14,010 nucleotides of DNA, taken from CAVAVT01 sp963592185. GTDB taxonomy: Bacteria > Bacillota > Negativicutes > Selenomonadales > Selenomonadaceae. The notes beneath the pieces were generated by a model. The model was not told where the DNA came from. It was given only the letters and a program-made list of their open reading frames with translations, and searched no databases. Shown here piece after piece: positions 1 through 6,474 of the stretch; the first letter of the stretch is position 1; each line of letters starts with the position of its first letter. Position numbers and translations under genes: made by a program. The DNA is taken from positions 1 to 14,010 of the forward strand of contig CAVAVT010000038.1 in assembly GCA_963592185.1 (NCBI GenBank), written 5' to 3'.

Positions 1-690
1 CTTCGCTCTTTCGTAGTCTTCCGGCACTCCGATATCTATAAAGTATCCTTCTGTCTTGTATGCCTTTAGCTTTAGTTCAGAGGTGTTTTCTTCCATGTAG
101 TTTTCCAGGGAGAATTTGCCTTCTGGGGCGTTGTCTAGGAGAGTGTGTCTTACGCAATAGACTCCGCCGTTGATGCAGCCTCTTTCGCAGTGCTTTTTTT
201 CCTGGAAGGATTGGATGTATCCGTCTTTTCCTACTATTACAGCTCCGTAGCGGTCGAAGTCTGTCATTTCTTTTACTGCGATGGTCATATCTGTGGAGGC
301 TGTCTCATGCTGGTGGAGCATGTCTTGGAGGTCTACTTCCAGTATGGTGTCTCCATTAAGGATGAATACGTTTTCCTCATGGCAGGACTTTAGGGCGAGT
401 TTCGCAGCTCCCCCTGTGCCGAGGGGCTGGTCCTCTGTAACATAGTCTATTGCTATCTTTCCAAAGGAATTTCCGAAGTATCCACGTATTTTATCACCCA
501 TGTAGCCGATGGAAAGGACCACATGGCTAAATCCTTGATTTTCAAGGGATTTCAGTACCTTTGAAAGGAAGGGAGTTCCTTTAGCATCCATCGGAGCCAT
601 GGGTTTTGGGACCTCGGATACCACTTTTTGAAGCCTTGTGCCAAAGCCCCCAGCCAATATTATTGCCTCGAGCTTTCTTGAATTGTCCAT
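1..690 (-). CDS. hddC: HddC-like sugar-phosphate nucleotidyltransferase (3' end cut by window edge)
   Basis: This protein transfers a nucleotide to a sugar 1-phosphate in the cytoplasm. Its closest family by pattern is HddC, which makes GDP-D-glycero-alpha-D-manno-heptose. I translated 230 codons; the frame is open to base 1 and the stop lies outside, so only a few residues should be missing given a family length near 230-240. The nucleotide-binding signature LAGGFGTRL is at residues 12-20, followed by VPKPMAP (27-33), the conserved PLGTGGA (89-95), the metal-binding LNGD (111-114), and FIDIGVPEDY (217-226) near the C-terminus. The ATG at 690 has an AGGAG Shine-Dalgarno about 6 bases upstream, and the gap to the preceding gene is 30 bases. 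The family assignment is firm; the exact sugar and nucleotide (GDP-heptose, or another NDP-sugar as in RfbA/RmlA relatives) is inferred from the heptose setting. Confidence 0.85.
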   Translation of the reverse strand, partial: MDNSRKLEAIILAGGFGTRLQKVVSEVPKPMAPMDAKGTPFLSKVLKSLENQGFSHVVLSIGYMGDKIRGYFGNSFGKIAIDYVTEDQPLGTGGAAKLALKSCHEENVFILNGDTILEVDLQDMLHQHETASTDMTIAVKEMTDFDRYGAVIVGKDGYIQSFQEKKHCERGCINGGVYCVRHTLLDNAPEGKFSLENYMEENTSELKLKAYKTEGYFIDIGVPEDYERAK

Positions 691-720
691 TTCCTGCTCC
701 TACCTGCTACCAAGGCTGTC

Positions 721-1668
721 TTACTTCATTAGCCCCTTCATGCTTTTCTCGATAGCTTCGTCTATTTCGTCCAAAAGCTGGAATCTTCTTCTATACACCG
801 CACGTTTTCTTGTGGGAGCTTCTTCGATGGATTTTCTCGGCTCCACCAGTGGCAGCTCGTCAAAACGGTTATCCTCAGTGGCGTGTCCGCCAGCCTCTGC
901 CCAGAAGTCGCTGAAGCTGGTCTTGAGCTTCCTATCCATGCGGACATGGTTGTTGGCGTAGTAGCCGTAGTTGGTGACAGCGTAGATATGTTTTAAATCC
1001 AGCGCTCTTGCCACAGCCTGTGTTGCGTATAGGATAAGGTTCTTTGTGCGGAAGCCGTGGCATTTCTTTGTGAGCTTTTTGATAAGCTCTCTGGAGTCAT
1101 CCAGGTTCGGTCCCTGCATTGCCCCAATCCACAGGCTCCATTCCTCGTCCTTATTTTTCGCTATCCAGAATATCATCTGATATAGCGGAGTTTCCCCAAG
1201 GCGGAGTATTACGGAGAGGAGACCTTCCTTCCGCTGTCCCGGCTCGAAGTATATGACGAGCCTCAGGGGCTGGCTGAACAGCTTGTAAAGCTCCGTTCCT
1301 TCCTCTATTCCCTCCAGCAGCTTGTCCTTTGGGTATTCCCAAAGTATCTGGTCGTTTTCCCTGTATATGTCCTTTACTGTGTCAGCCTTGAGCTTTTCTG
1401 TCAAAAAGGACATATGCTCTTCCACAAGTTTCGCTCTTTCGTCAAAGCAGGACTTGTTGTAGAAAAATGCTCTGGTGGGCTGCTCGTATACAAAGGGGTA
1501 AATCTCTGCGATTTCGGATAAAAGCTCTGACTGATGGAACCACTTGTCCAGACGTTCCATCCGCCCCCGGTTCAGGAGGCATCGAGCCACGAATACCACC
1601 ATGCGCCTAGCCTCACGGGATTTTTCTATATGATAGATTTTCTTTCCAAGGGTAATGAAGCTTTCCAT
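721..1668 (-). CDS. VirK/YbjX family protein (DUF535)
   Basis: A 315-residue protein of the VirK/YbjX (DUF535) family. The second half carries the family's typical blocks: SLWIGAMQGP (178-187), a block around K201-G205 and L211 that leads to ARALDLKHIYAVTNYGY (220-236), and FSDFWAEAGG (252-261). It shows no signal peptide or clear membrane segment, so it is probably cytosolic or peripheral. Its biochemical activity is not known. Relatives in enteric bacteria are linked to virulence, envelope properties and resistance to antimicrobial peptides. Its place between a core glycosyltransferase and a sugar nucleotidyltransferase suggests a role in LPS or envelope modification, which is inference. 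It starts 5 bases after the preceding stop with only a weak AAAGGAT element upstream, so it probably depends on translational coupling. The C-terminal 50 residues are rich in Arg, Lys and Glu. Confidence 0.8.
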   Translation of the reverse strand: MESFITLGKKIYHIEKSREARRMVVFVARCLLNRGRMERLDKWFHQSELLSEIAEIYPFVYEQPTRAFFYNKSCFDERAKLVEEHMSFLTEKLKADTVKDIYRENDQILWEYPKDKLLEGIEEGTELYKLFSQPLRLVIYFEPGQRKEGLLSVILRLGETPLYQMIFWIAKNKDEEWSLWIGAMQGPNLDDSRELIKKLTKKCHGFRTKNLILYATQAVARALDLKHIYAVTNYGYYANNHVRMDRKLKTSFSDFWAEAGGHATEDNRFDELPLVEPRKSIEEAPTRKRAVYRRRFQLLDEIDEAIEKSMKGLMK

Positions 1669-1673
1669 AGGGG

Positions 1674-2765
1674 TTATTTTATCCTTTCTATTTCCTTTAT
1701 ATCCTCCGCCACCTGGGCAAAAATAGTATCGTAGGAGAGTTCCTTCAGGCGTTTTTTCCGCCCCTCAGCCATCCGTGCAAGAAGCGCCTCATCCTTCAGG
1801 GTATTTTCAATGGTACGGGCAATGTTTTCCGGGGATTTGTCCTCTATCAGGACTCCGGCATCTCCTACAGTTTCCGGCACAGCGGAGGTAGCATAGGCTA
1901 TGACAGGCTTATCGAATACCATTGCCTCCACCAATGGCACGCAGAATCCCTCGTGCTCGCTGAGGCAGAGAAGCGCTGTGGACACCTGATACCAGCTGCA
2001 AAGCTCGTCATCGGTAACTCCCCCGGTAAATACCACATCATCCTGCAGATTGTATTTCTCCACCATTTTATGGAGCTTTTCTCCAAAGGATTTCTTGGCA
2101 TTTCCCACTAGGATAAGTCTGATATCCGTTCCTATATTTTCCTTATACCAGCGTACAGCCTCGATTGCCTCGTCCTGTTTCTTGTGGGGCACGCCTCTTC
2201 CCACGAAAAGGATGTTTTTCCTGCCGTCATTGTATTTTTCCGTTATCTCTGGAATTGGCTTCCTATGGAGGAATTTCTCCGGCTCCACGATGGGTGGAAG
2301 TGTCTTCACATGCTTCATCCCAAGCGCCCTAAGCTCGTTGCAGGAGTATTCCGAGGCTCCCCAGGCGAAAAAGCTGTTTTTCACGATGGAGTCCAGCTGC
2401 CTCCGCCCCCGAATGCACTTGAAGAAGGAGCCCCAGGCGTTGCCGAAAAAGTATTTTGCCGGGGTGATATTGTGATAGTAAAGCACTATCCTGTGGGGGT
2501 ATTTTGCCACCCATTTGTTAAAGGAGGTTCCCGTGGTCATGTGATATATGACGATGTCCTCCGAGCCTCCGTCAAAGTCACCCATGGTTTTCGGCACAGC
2601 CCCAAGTCCGGACTCCGCCTTCTGCCTTGCGATTTTTTCGTCAAGCTTATGGGCAAAAATTGCGGTTTTATAGCCCAGTTTGTTAAACATTACGTCCAGC
2701 TTCATGACGAATTTGCTTGCTCCGTCATAAAGTGTAAGTGCGTGTGCTATCTGTATTATGCGCAA
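1674..2765 (-). CDS. Family 4 glycosyltransferase (GT-B fold), TTG start
   Basis: A 363-residue retaining glycosyltransferase of the GT4 (Glycos_transf_1) family, likely to add a core or outer-core sugar to LPS on the cytoplasmic side. The N-terminal acceptor domain (about 1-170) includes YYHNITPAKYF (96-106). The donor domain begins at ILFVGRGVPHKK (185-196), which holds the Arg and Lys expected to bind donor phosphates. The E-x7-E signature is E272 to E280 (EGFCVPLVE). The donor sugar cannot be read from sequence. The start is TTG at 2765: an AGGAGG site lies 7 bases upstream, and the product begins directly with the first beta strand (RIIQIAH), with no better ATG nearby. The gap to the preceding gene is 38 bases. 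Confidence 0.88.
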   Translation of the reverse strand: MRIIQIAHALTLYDGASKFVMKLDVMFNKLGYKTAIFAHKLDEKIARQKAESGLGAVPKTMGDFDGGSEDIVIYHMTTGTSFNKWVAKYPHRIVLYYHNITPAKYFFGNAWGSFFKCIRGRRQLDSIVKNSFFAWGASEYSCNELRALGMKHVKTLPPIVEPEKFLHRKPIPEITEKYNDGRKNILFVGRGVPHKKQDEAIEAVRWYKENIGTDIRLILVGNAKKSFGEKLHKMVEKYNLQDDVVFTGGVTDDELCSWYQVSTALLCLSEHEGFCVPLVEAMVFDKPVIAYATSAVPETVGDAGVLIEDKSPENIARTIENTLKDEALLARMAEGRKKRLKELSYDTIFAQVAEDIKEIERIK

Positions 2766-2772
2766 GGCCTTT

Positions 2773-2778
2773 CCTCCT
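2773..2778 (-). promoter_or_regulatory. Shine-Dalgarno site fixing a TTG start
   Basis: The minus strand reads AGGAGG with 7 bases before the TTG at 2765. This perfect site at ideal spacing is the main reason to accept the non-ATG start of the GT4 gene. Confidence 0.8.
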
Positions 2779-2803
2779 GTTTTTCTAAAAACTTTTCTTA
2801 AAA

Positions 2804-3868
2804 TTACTCTGCCGGATATTCCTTCATGAGCCTCTTAAAGCCCTCCAGCACTTCCTCCACCGTCAGCATTTTCATGCAGGGACTTTTAAAATTGCAGGGA
2901 CTGCCGTAGCCTCCCTTGTCACAGGGATTGCAGTCAAGGAAATGTCCCACCACGATGCATTTATGCCTCGGCGCCCATTCCTTGGCGGATGTGGGACCAT
3001 AAAGAGCCAGTACCGGAGTTCCCACAGCTCCAGCCATATGAAGTGGAGCACTGCAGCCTGAGATGATGTAGTCCATCCGCCTCATTGCCTCAGCACTTTC
3101 TGTAAATGAAAGCTTTCCACGAAGGTCTGTCATGCTATCAGTCATCGGGAAATCCATCTTCTTTTCACGGGGACCGCCGATGAGGATAAATTCATAGCTT
3201 ATCCCGGCTTCTTTTCCCTCAGTCTCCAGTCTTTCCAAAAGATCCTTATACCGCTCCACCGGCCAGTCTTTTACTACTGTGGAGGTAAAGGGAGCTATGC
3301 CCACACGGATTGTTTTTTGCCCAGTTTCTCCAATGAACTTTTTCCTTGGAAGAAGTCTGTCCACAGCCTCTATGTCGCTGGGCTTTGCATCCGCAACATA
3401 AATATGGCTCAAATCTCCAGTAAGCTTCAGCCCTGTGCTCCGCTCTATGACATCCGCAATATGCTCTGTGTAATACATGTTCTGGCTGTCCGGATGTGGC
3501 TGGACGTAGTGTGTCATAAGAAGCTTTCTCTTGTGGGCAAGTCCAGCCCTTATGGGGATTCTTGCAAAGAATGGAACCACAGCGGACCTGTACTTAAAAT
3601 CAAGACAGAATGCCGCATCGTAGTGCCACAGCTTTTTTATCACGGGCCAAAGAGGCATTCCCTTGGTGTATGGAATAAGCTCGTCCACAAAGTCAAGGTC
3701 CATGAGATCCGCCATGGACGGGTCCACCAGATAGGCGATTTTGCTGTCTGGGAACTGCTCCCTGAAGGCGTGTACCACTCCGGTGGAGATGATAACATCC
3801 CCGGGAGCGTTCTGCTGCAAAAGCAGGATTTTATTTAGTTTTGTGTCCTTTGTAATTTTCTTTGCCAA
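2804..3868 (-). CDS. GT9 (heptosyltransferase-family) glycosyltransferase with altered donor motif
   Basis: A 354-residue GT9 family protein, the ADP-heptose:LPS heptosyltransferase family. The N-terminal domain has APGDVI (21-26), where the Asp corresponds to the proposed catalytic base of E. coli WaaC. The C-terminal domain keeps a Lys in VVKDWP (198-203) and YGPTSAKEW (290-298). The usual D-T/S-G-P-x-H donor motif reads G-C-S-A-P-L-H (271-277), with Cys in place of Asp and Ala in place of Gly. Four cysteines (313, 316, 325, 331) form the quartet also present in the other GT9 proteins here. Translation starts at TTG 3868; a GAGGGG site lies 6 bases upstream and no Met codon precedes the first conserved strand. 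Family membership is clear. Because of the motif change, the donor may not be ADP-heptose, or activity may be altered. Confidence 0.85.
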   Translation of the reverse strand: MAKKITKDTKLNKILLLQQNAPGDVIISTGVVHAFREQFPDSKIAYLVDPSMADLMDLDFVDELIPYTKGMPLWPVIKKLWHYDAAFCLDFKYRSAVVPFFARIPIRAGLAHKRKLLMTHYVQPHPDSQNMYYTEHIADVIERSTGLKLTGDLSHIYVADAKPSDIEAVDRLLPRKKFIGETGQKTIRVGIAPFTSTVVKDWPVERYKDLLERLETEGKEAGISYEFILIGGPREKKMDFPMTDSMTDLRGKLSFTESAEAMRRMDYIISGCSAPLHMAGAVGTPVLALYGPTSAKEWAPRHKCIVVGHFLDCNPCDKGGYGSPCNFKSPCMKMLTVEEVLEGFKRLMKEYPAE

Positions 3869-3874
3869 AGCTTG

Positions 3875-3880
3875 CCCCTC
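3875..3880 (-). promoter_or_regulatory. Shine-Dalgarno site fixing a TTG start
   Basis: The minus strand reads GAGGGG, 6 bases before the TTG at 3868. It supports the non-ATG start of the atypical GT9 gene. Confidence 0.7.
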
Positions 3881-3889
3881 GCTAAAATC

Positions 3890-4396
3890 TTATTTCTCGT
3901 CCATTGCCTTTTTCACCAGTTCCAAAAGGCTTCCGCCAGTGTAGCGTACTCCCTTGACCCCAGCATTTTCTGCACAGCCCATGTCCCCATCCGTGTCTCC
4001 CACGAAAAAGGACTGGTTCTTATCGATGTCCAGCTCCTCGCACGCCCTGTTCACCATGTATGGTGAGGGCTTACGGCAGCCGCATTCCCTGGTGTATTCG
4101 GGGATTTTCCCATCCTTATGATGTGGGCAGTAGTATATGGCATCCAAATGTGCGCCATGCTTTGCCAGCTCCCCGTTCATCCAGTCATGCAGGTCCAGCA
4201 CAGCCTTTTCATCATAGTAGCCCCTTGCCACGCCGCTCTGGTTGGTGATAACCACCGTGAGATAGCCCCGGTCGTTGCAGAGCTTCACCGCCTCCACAGC
4301 CTCAGAAGTCCAGATAAGGTCCTCCGGCCGGTGGAGGTAGTGTATATCCACGTTCAGTGTGCCGTCCCTGTCGAAAAATACCGCCTTATTTGCCAT
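3890..4396 (-). CDS. gmhB: D-glycero-D-manno-heptose 1,7-bisphosphate 7-phosphatase
   Basis: GmhB removes the 7-phosphate from D-glycero-D-manno-heptose 1,7-bisphosphate, the step between kinase and nucleotidyltransferase in activated-heptose synthesis. The 168-residue product is a HAD-superfamily phosphatase: FFDRDGT (7-13) supplies nucleophile D9 and acid/base D11, TNQSG is the second HAD motif, and FVGDTDGDM is the C-terminal acidic motif. The GmhB-type zinc loop (CPHH, then CGCRKP) is complete. I chose the ATG at 4396. The frame is open upstream to a TTG at 4420, but homologues begin with the M-x-K-A-V-F-F-D-R-D pattern and the TTG would add eight residues inside the end of hldD. The gene overlaps hldD by 11 bases, so translation is probably coupled. 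Whether it prefers the alpha or beta anomer cannot be told from these motifs. Confidence 0.93.
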   Translation of the reverse strand: MANKAVFFDRDGTLNVDIHYLHRPEDLIWTSEAVEAVKLCNDRGYLTVVITNQSGVARGYYDEKAVLDLHDWMNGELAKHGAHLDAIYYCPHHKDGKIPEYTRECGCRKPSPYMVNRACEELDIDKNQSFFVGDTDGDMGCAENAGVKGVRYTGGSLLELVKKAMDEK

Positions 4397-5357
4397 AGGT
4401 GAAATATCCGCCAGCCTCAAGGAAGTCCACGTATTCCTTTACAGCTGCTTTAAGCTCGTGGAATCCCTCGTCATAGCCTGCAGCCTCCAGATGGGAGCGG
4501 TCAGCCTCGGTGAAGTTCTGGTACTTGCCGATAAGCACCTCTGGGAATTCACGATACTCGATTCTGCCTGTGCCAAGGGCATCAATAACAGCCTGCGCCG
4601 CCTCGTTATAAGTATGGGCATGACCTGTACCACAGTTGTAGATACCGGACTCCCCACGATTCTGCCAGAACCAGAGGTTTACCTTTACAACGTCCTTTAC
4701 ATATACGAAGTCACGGCGCTGCTCGCCGTTGCCATAACCGTCATGCCCCTCAAAAAGTCTTGCCACGCCGGTTTCCTTTACCTGATTGTAAAGCTGATAG
4801 AAAATAGATGCCATTCTTCCCTTGTGATGTTCCTGTGGTCCGTATACATTGAAATACTTCAATCCAACAATCTGGCTGTGTGCCTCAGGTATTACCTGGC
4901 GCACGTAGCGGTCGAAAGCGAGCTTTGAAAATGCGTATGGATTCAATGCATCTTCGCACTCATCACCCTCACGGAATCCGTTTTTTCCGCTGCCGTAGGT
5001 GGATGCGGATGAGGCGTAGAGGAACGGAATGCGGTGCTCCATGCAGAAGTGCAGCACGGTTTTGGAATACTCATAGTTGTTGCGCATCATGTAGTTCACG
5101 TCATACTCCATGGTGTCGGAACATGCGCCCTCGTGGAACACAGCGTCTACGTCAGTGCCGTCAAAAGCATCCTCTTCGATTCCCTGAAGGAAGTCGTCCT
5201 TGTGCTGGTAATCAATGAACTGCAGTCCCTTAAGGTTCTTGTAGTTCTGTCCGTCCTTCAAATCGTCCACCACGAGGATGTCGGTTCTGCCCATGTCGTT
5301 CAGGGCCTTTACAATGTTGCTGCCGATGAATCCGGCTCCGCCTGTTACTATAATCAT
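4386..5357 (-). CDS. hldD: ADP-L-glycero-D-manno-heptose 6-epimerase
   Basis: HldD (RfaD) converts ADP-D-glycero-D-manno-heptose to the L-glycero form used by LPS heptosyltransferases. The 323-residue length fits the family. It is an extended short-chain dehydrogenase: the Rossmann motif GGAGFIGS is at 6-13, the acidic DDL after the second strand at 31-33, and the catalytic Y-x3-K pair is Y141 and K145 (YAFSK). Other HldD-like stretches are FHEGACSDT (74-82), KYFNVYGP and the block QRRDFVYVKD. The ATG has an AGGGGG site 7 bases upstream. It sits directly downstream of the canonical rfaE1 (30-base gap) and overlaps gmhB, forming a compact rfaE1-hldD-gmhB block. Confidence 0.95.
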   Translation of the reverse strand: MIIVTGGAGFIGSNIVKALNDMGRTDILVVDDLKDGQNYKNLKGLQFIDYQHKDDFLQGIEEDAFDGTDVDAVFHEGACSDTMEYDVNYMMRNNYEYSKTVLHFCMEHRIPFLYASSASTYGSGKNGFREGDECEDALNPYAFSKLAFDRYVRQVIPEAHSQIVGLKYFNVYGPQEHHKGRMASIFYQLYNQVKETGVARLFEGHDGYGNGEQRRDFVYVKDVVKVNLWFWQNRGESGIYNCGTGHAHTYNEAAQAVIDALGTGRIEYREFPEVLIGKYQNFTEADRSHLEAAGYDEGFHELKAAVKEYVDFLEAGGYFTYGK

Positions 5358-5387
5358 GTGTATTCCCCCTATATCTATAAAAAATCT

Positions 5388-6431
5388 TTATTCTTTTTCC
5401 TGAAGTTCCCGGATAATGGAAAGGGCTTCCAAAAGCTCTTCCTGGCTTACAGCATAGGTTCCAAGCTTTGCCACTACTACGCTGGCTGCAACATTTGCAA
5501 GGTATGCCGCCTCGGCTGGCTCCAGTCCCCCGGCAAGTCCCAGGGTAAATACAGCGATAACCGTATCTCCAGCGCCGGATACGTCAAACACCTCACGGGA
5601 TTTGGTGGGAATGTGTACTGTGCTGTCCGGACGTACAAGGCTCATGCCGCATTCGGACCGGGTTACGAGCATATTCTTTATGCCAAAGCTTTTCATGCCG
5701 TAGAAAGCTCCCTTTTCCACCTTCAGGTCCACGTTCTTGATTGGCTCCGGCAGGATGGCGTTAAGCTCCTTCAGGTTGGGCGTAAGGTAGTCCGCTCCGG
5801 TATATTTTTCCCATGCGGTGCCCTTTGGATCCACCACAGCTGGGATTTTATGCTCATGGGCAAGCTTTATTGTCTCTTTGCAGATACTCTCCGTACAGGC
5901 TCCCTTGGCGTAGTCGGAAATAATTACCGCATCCAGACCTTCCTCCATTTGCTGTTCAATGTAGTTGATGCAGCGGCCCTGATACGGCTCTCCCACAGGG
6001 GATGTCTCCTCAAAGTCCAGTCTAAGCATCTGCTGATGTCCACCGATGATGCGGAGCTTTGTTGTGGTTGGTGCCTCCGTGTATACTATGCCTCGATAGC
6101 TGATACCACGAGAGGTAAATTTGTCCATCAAAGTCTGGCAGTGGAAGTCGTCTCCCACAAATCCGGATATATGTGTCTGAGTTCCCAAGAGTGCCAGGTT
6201 GTGCGCCACATTTGCCGCACCGCCCATGGTCTGCTTCTGGCTGGTGACCCGGGTAATGGGTACCGGTGCCTCTGGGGAGATTCTAGTGACCTCGCCGTAG
6301 TAATACTGGTCGAGCATTACGTCTCCCACAACAAGAATCCGGCAGCTTTTTGCCTTGTTCTGTACGAAATCAAAAAGTCTGTTATAGGATTCATCGGAAA
6401 GTCTCAGACCTTCATTTTTTGACTGTGCCAT
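5388..6431 (-). CDS. rfaE1: D-glycero-beta-D-manno-heptose 7-phosphate kinase (canonical RfaE1)
   Basis: This PfkB/ribokinase-family enzyme phosphorylates heptose 7-phosphate at C1, giving the 1,7-bisphosphate used by GmhB. The 347-residue protein matches the kinase half of E. coli HldE closely: VVGDVMLDQYYYG (34-46), TRISPEAPVP (49-58), GGAANVAHN (70-78), RLDFEE (137-142), SDYAKG (172-177), DPKGT (201-205), LTPN (216-219), TRSECGMSL (257-265) and the catalytic DVSGAGDT (283-290, D289). The adenylyltransferase half of HldE is absent and is encoded as rfaE2. I chose the ATG at 6431, which has AAAGGAGA 6 bases upstream. An in-frame ATG at 6458 would place that site inside the gene and add nine unconserved residues. 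A divergent paralogue lies at 10954-11985. Confidence 0.93.
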   Translation of the reverse strand: MAQSKNEGLRLSDESYNRLFDFVQNKAKSCRILVVGDVMLDQYYYGEVTRISPEAPVPITRVTSQKQTMGGAANVAHNLALLGTQTHISGFVGDDFHCQTLMDKFTSRGISYRGIVYTEAPTTTKLRIIGGHQQMLRLDFEETSPVGEPYQGRCINYIEQQMEEGLDAVIISDYAKGACTESICKETIKLAHEHKIPAVVDPKGTAWEKYTGADYLTPNLKELNAILPEPIKNVDLKVEKGAFYGMKSFGIKNMLVTRSECGMSLVRPDSTVHIPTKSREVFDVSGAGDTVIAVFTLGLAGGLEPAEAAYLANVAASVVVAKLGTYAVSQEELLEALSIIRELQEKE

Positions 6432-6437
6432 TAAAAA

Positions 6438-6445
6438 TCTCCTTT
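6438..6445 (-). promoter_or_regulatory. Shine-Dalgarno site deciding the rfaE1 start
   Basis: The minus strand reads AAAGGAGA, ending 6 bases before the ATG at 6431. It favours this ATG over the in-frame ATG at 6458, which has no comparable site. Confidence 0.8.
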
Positions 6446-6474
6446 CGGGCAAACTCATATATTTCTACTACTTT

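Noticed and set aside
691..720. Short repeated GCAGG/GTAGG pattern before the hddC-like gene
   Set aside because: The units are too short and imperfect to call a repeat, and they overlap the Shine-Dalgarno region.
4397..4420. TTG-initiated eight-residue extension of gmhB
   Set aside because: It lies inside the end of hldD and adds residues absent from GmhB proteins. The ATG at 4396 gives the standard N-terminus.
5358..5387. TATAGAT-like element between rfaE1 and hldD as a possible internal promoter
   Set aside because: Only a -10-like match is present with no matching -35 at proper spacing, in an AT-rich 30-base gap.
5034..6422. Long plus-strand open frame of 462 codons
   Set aside because: It lies wholly antisense to hldD and rfaE1, which have complete family motifs. 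Its translation is rich in Cys, His and Val with no recognisable domain, as expected for a shadow frame.
6432..6458. Upstream ATG for the canonical rfaE1
   Set aside because: It would bury the AAAGGAGA site inside the coding region and add nine unconserved residues.
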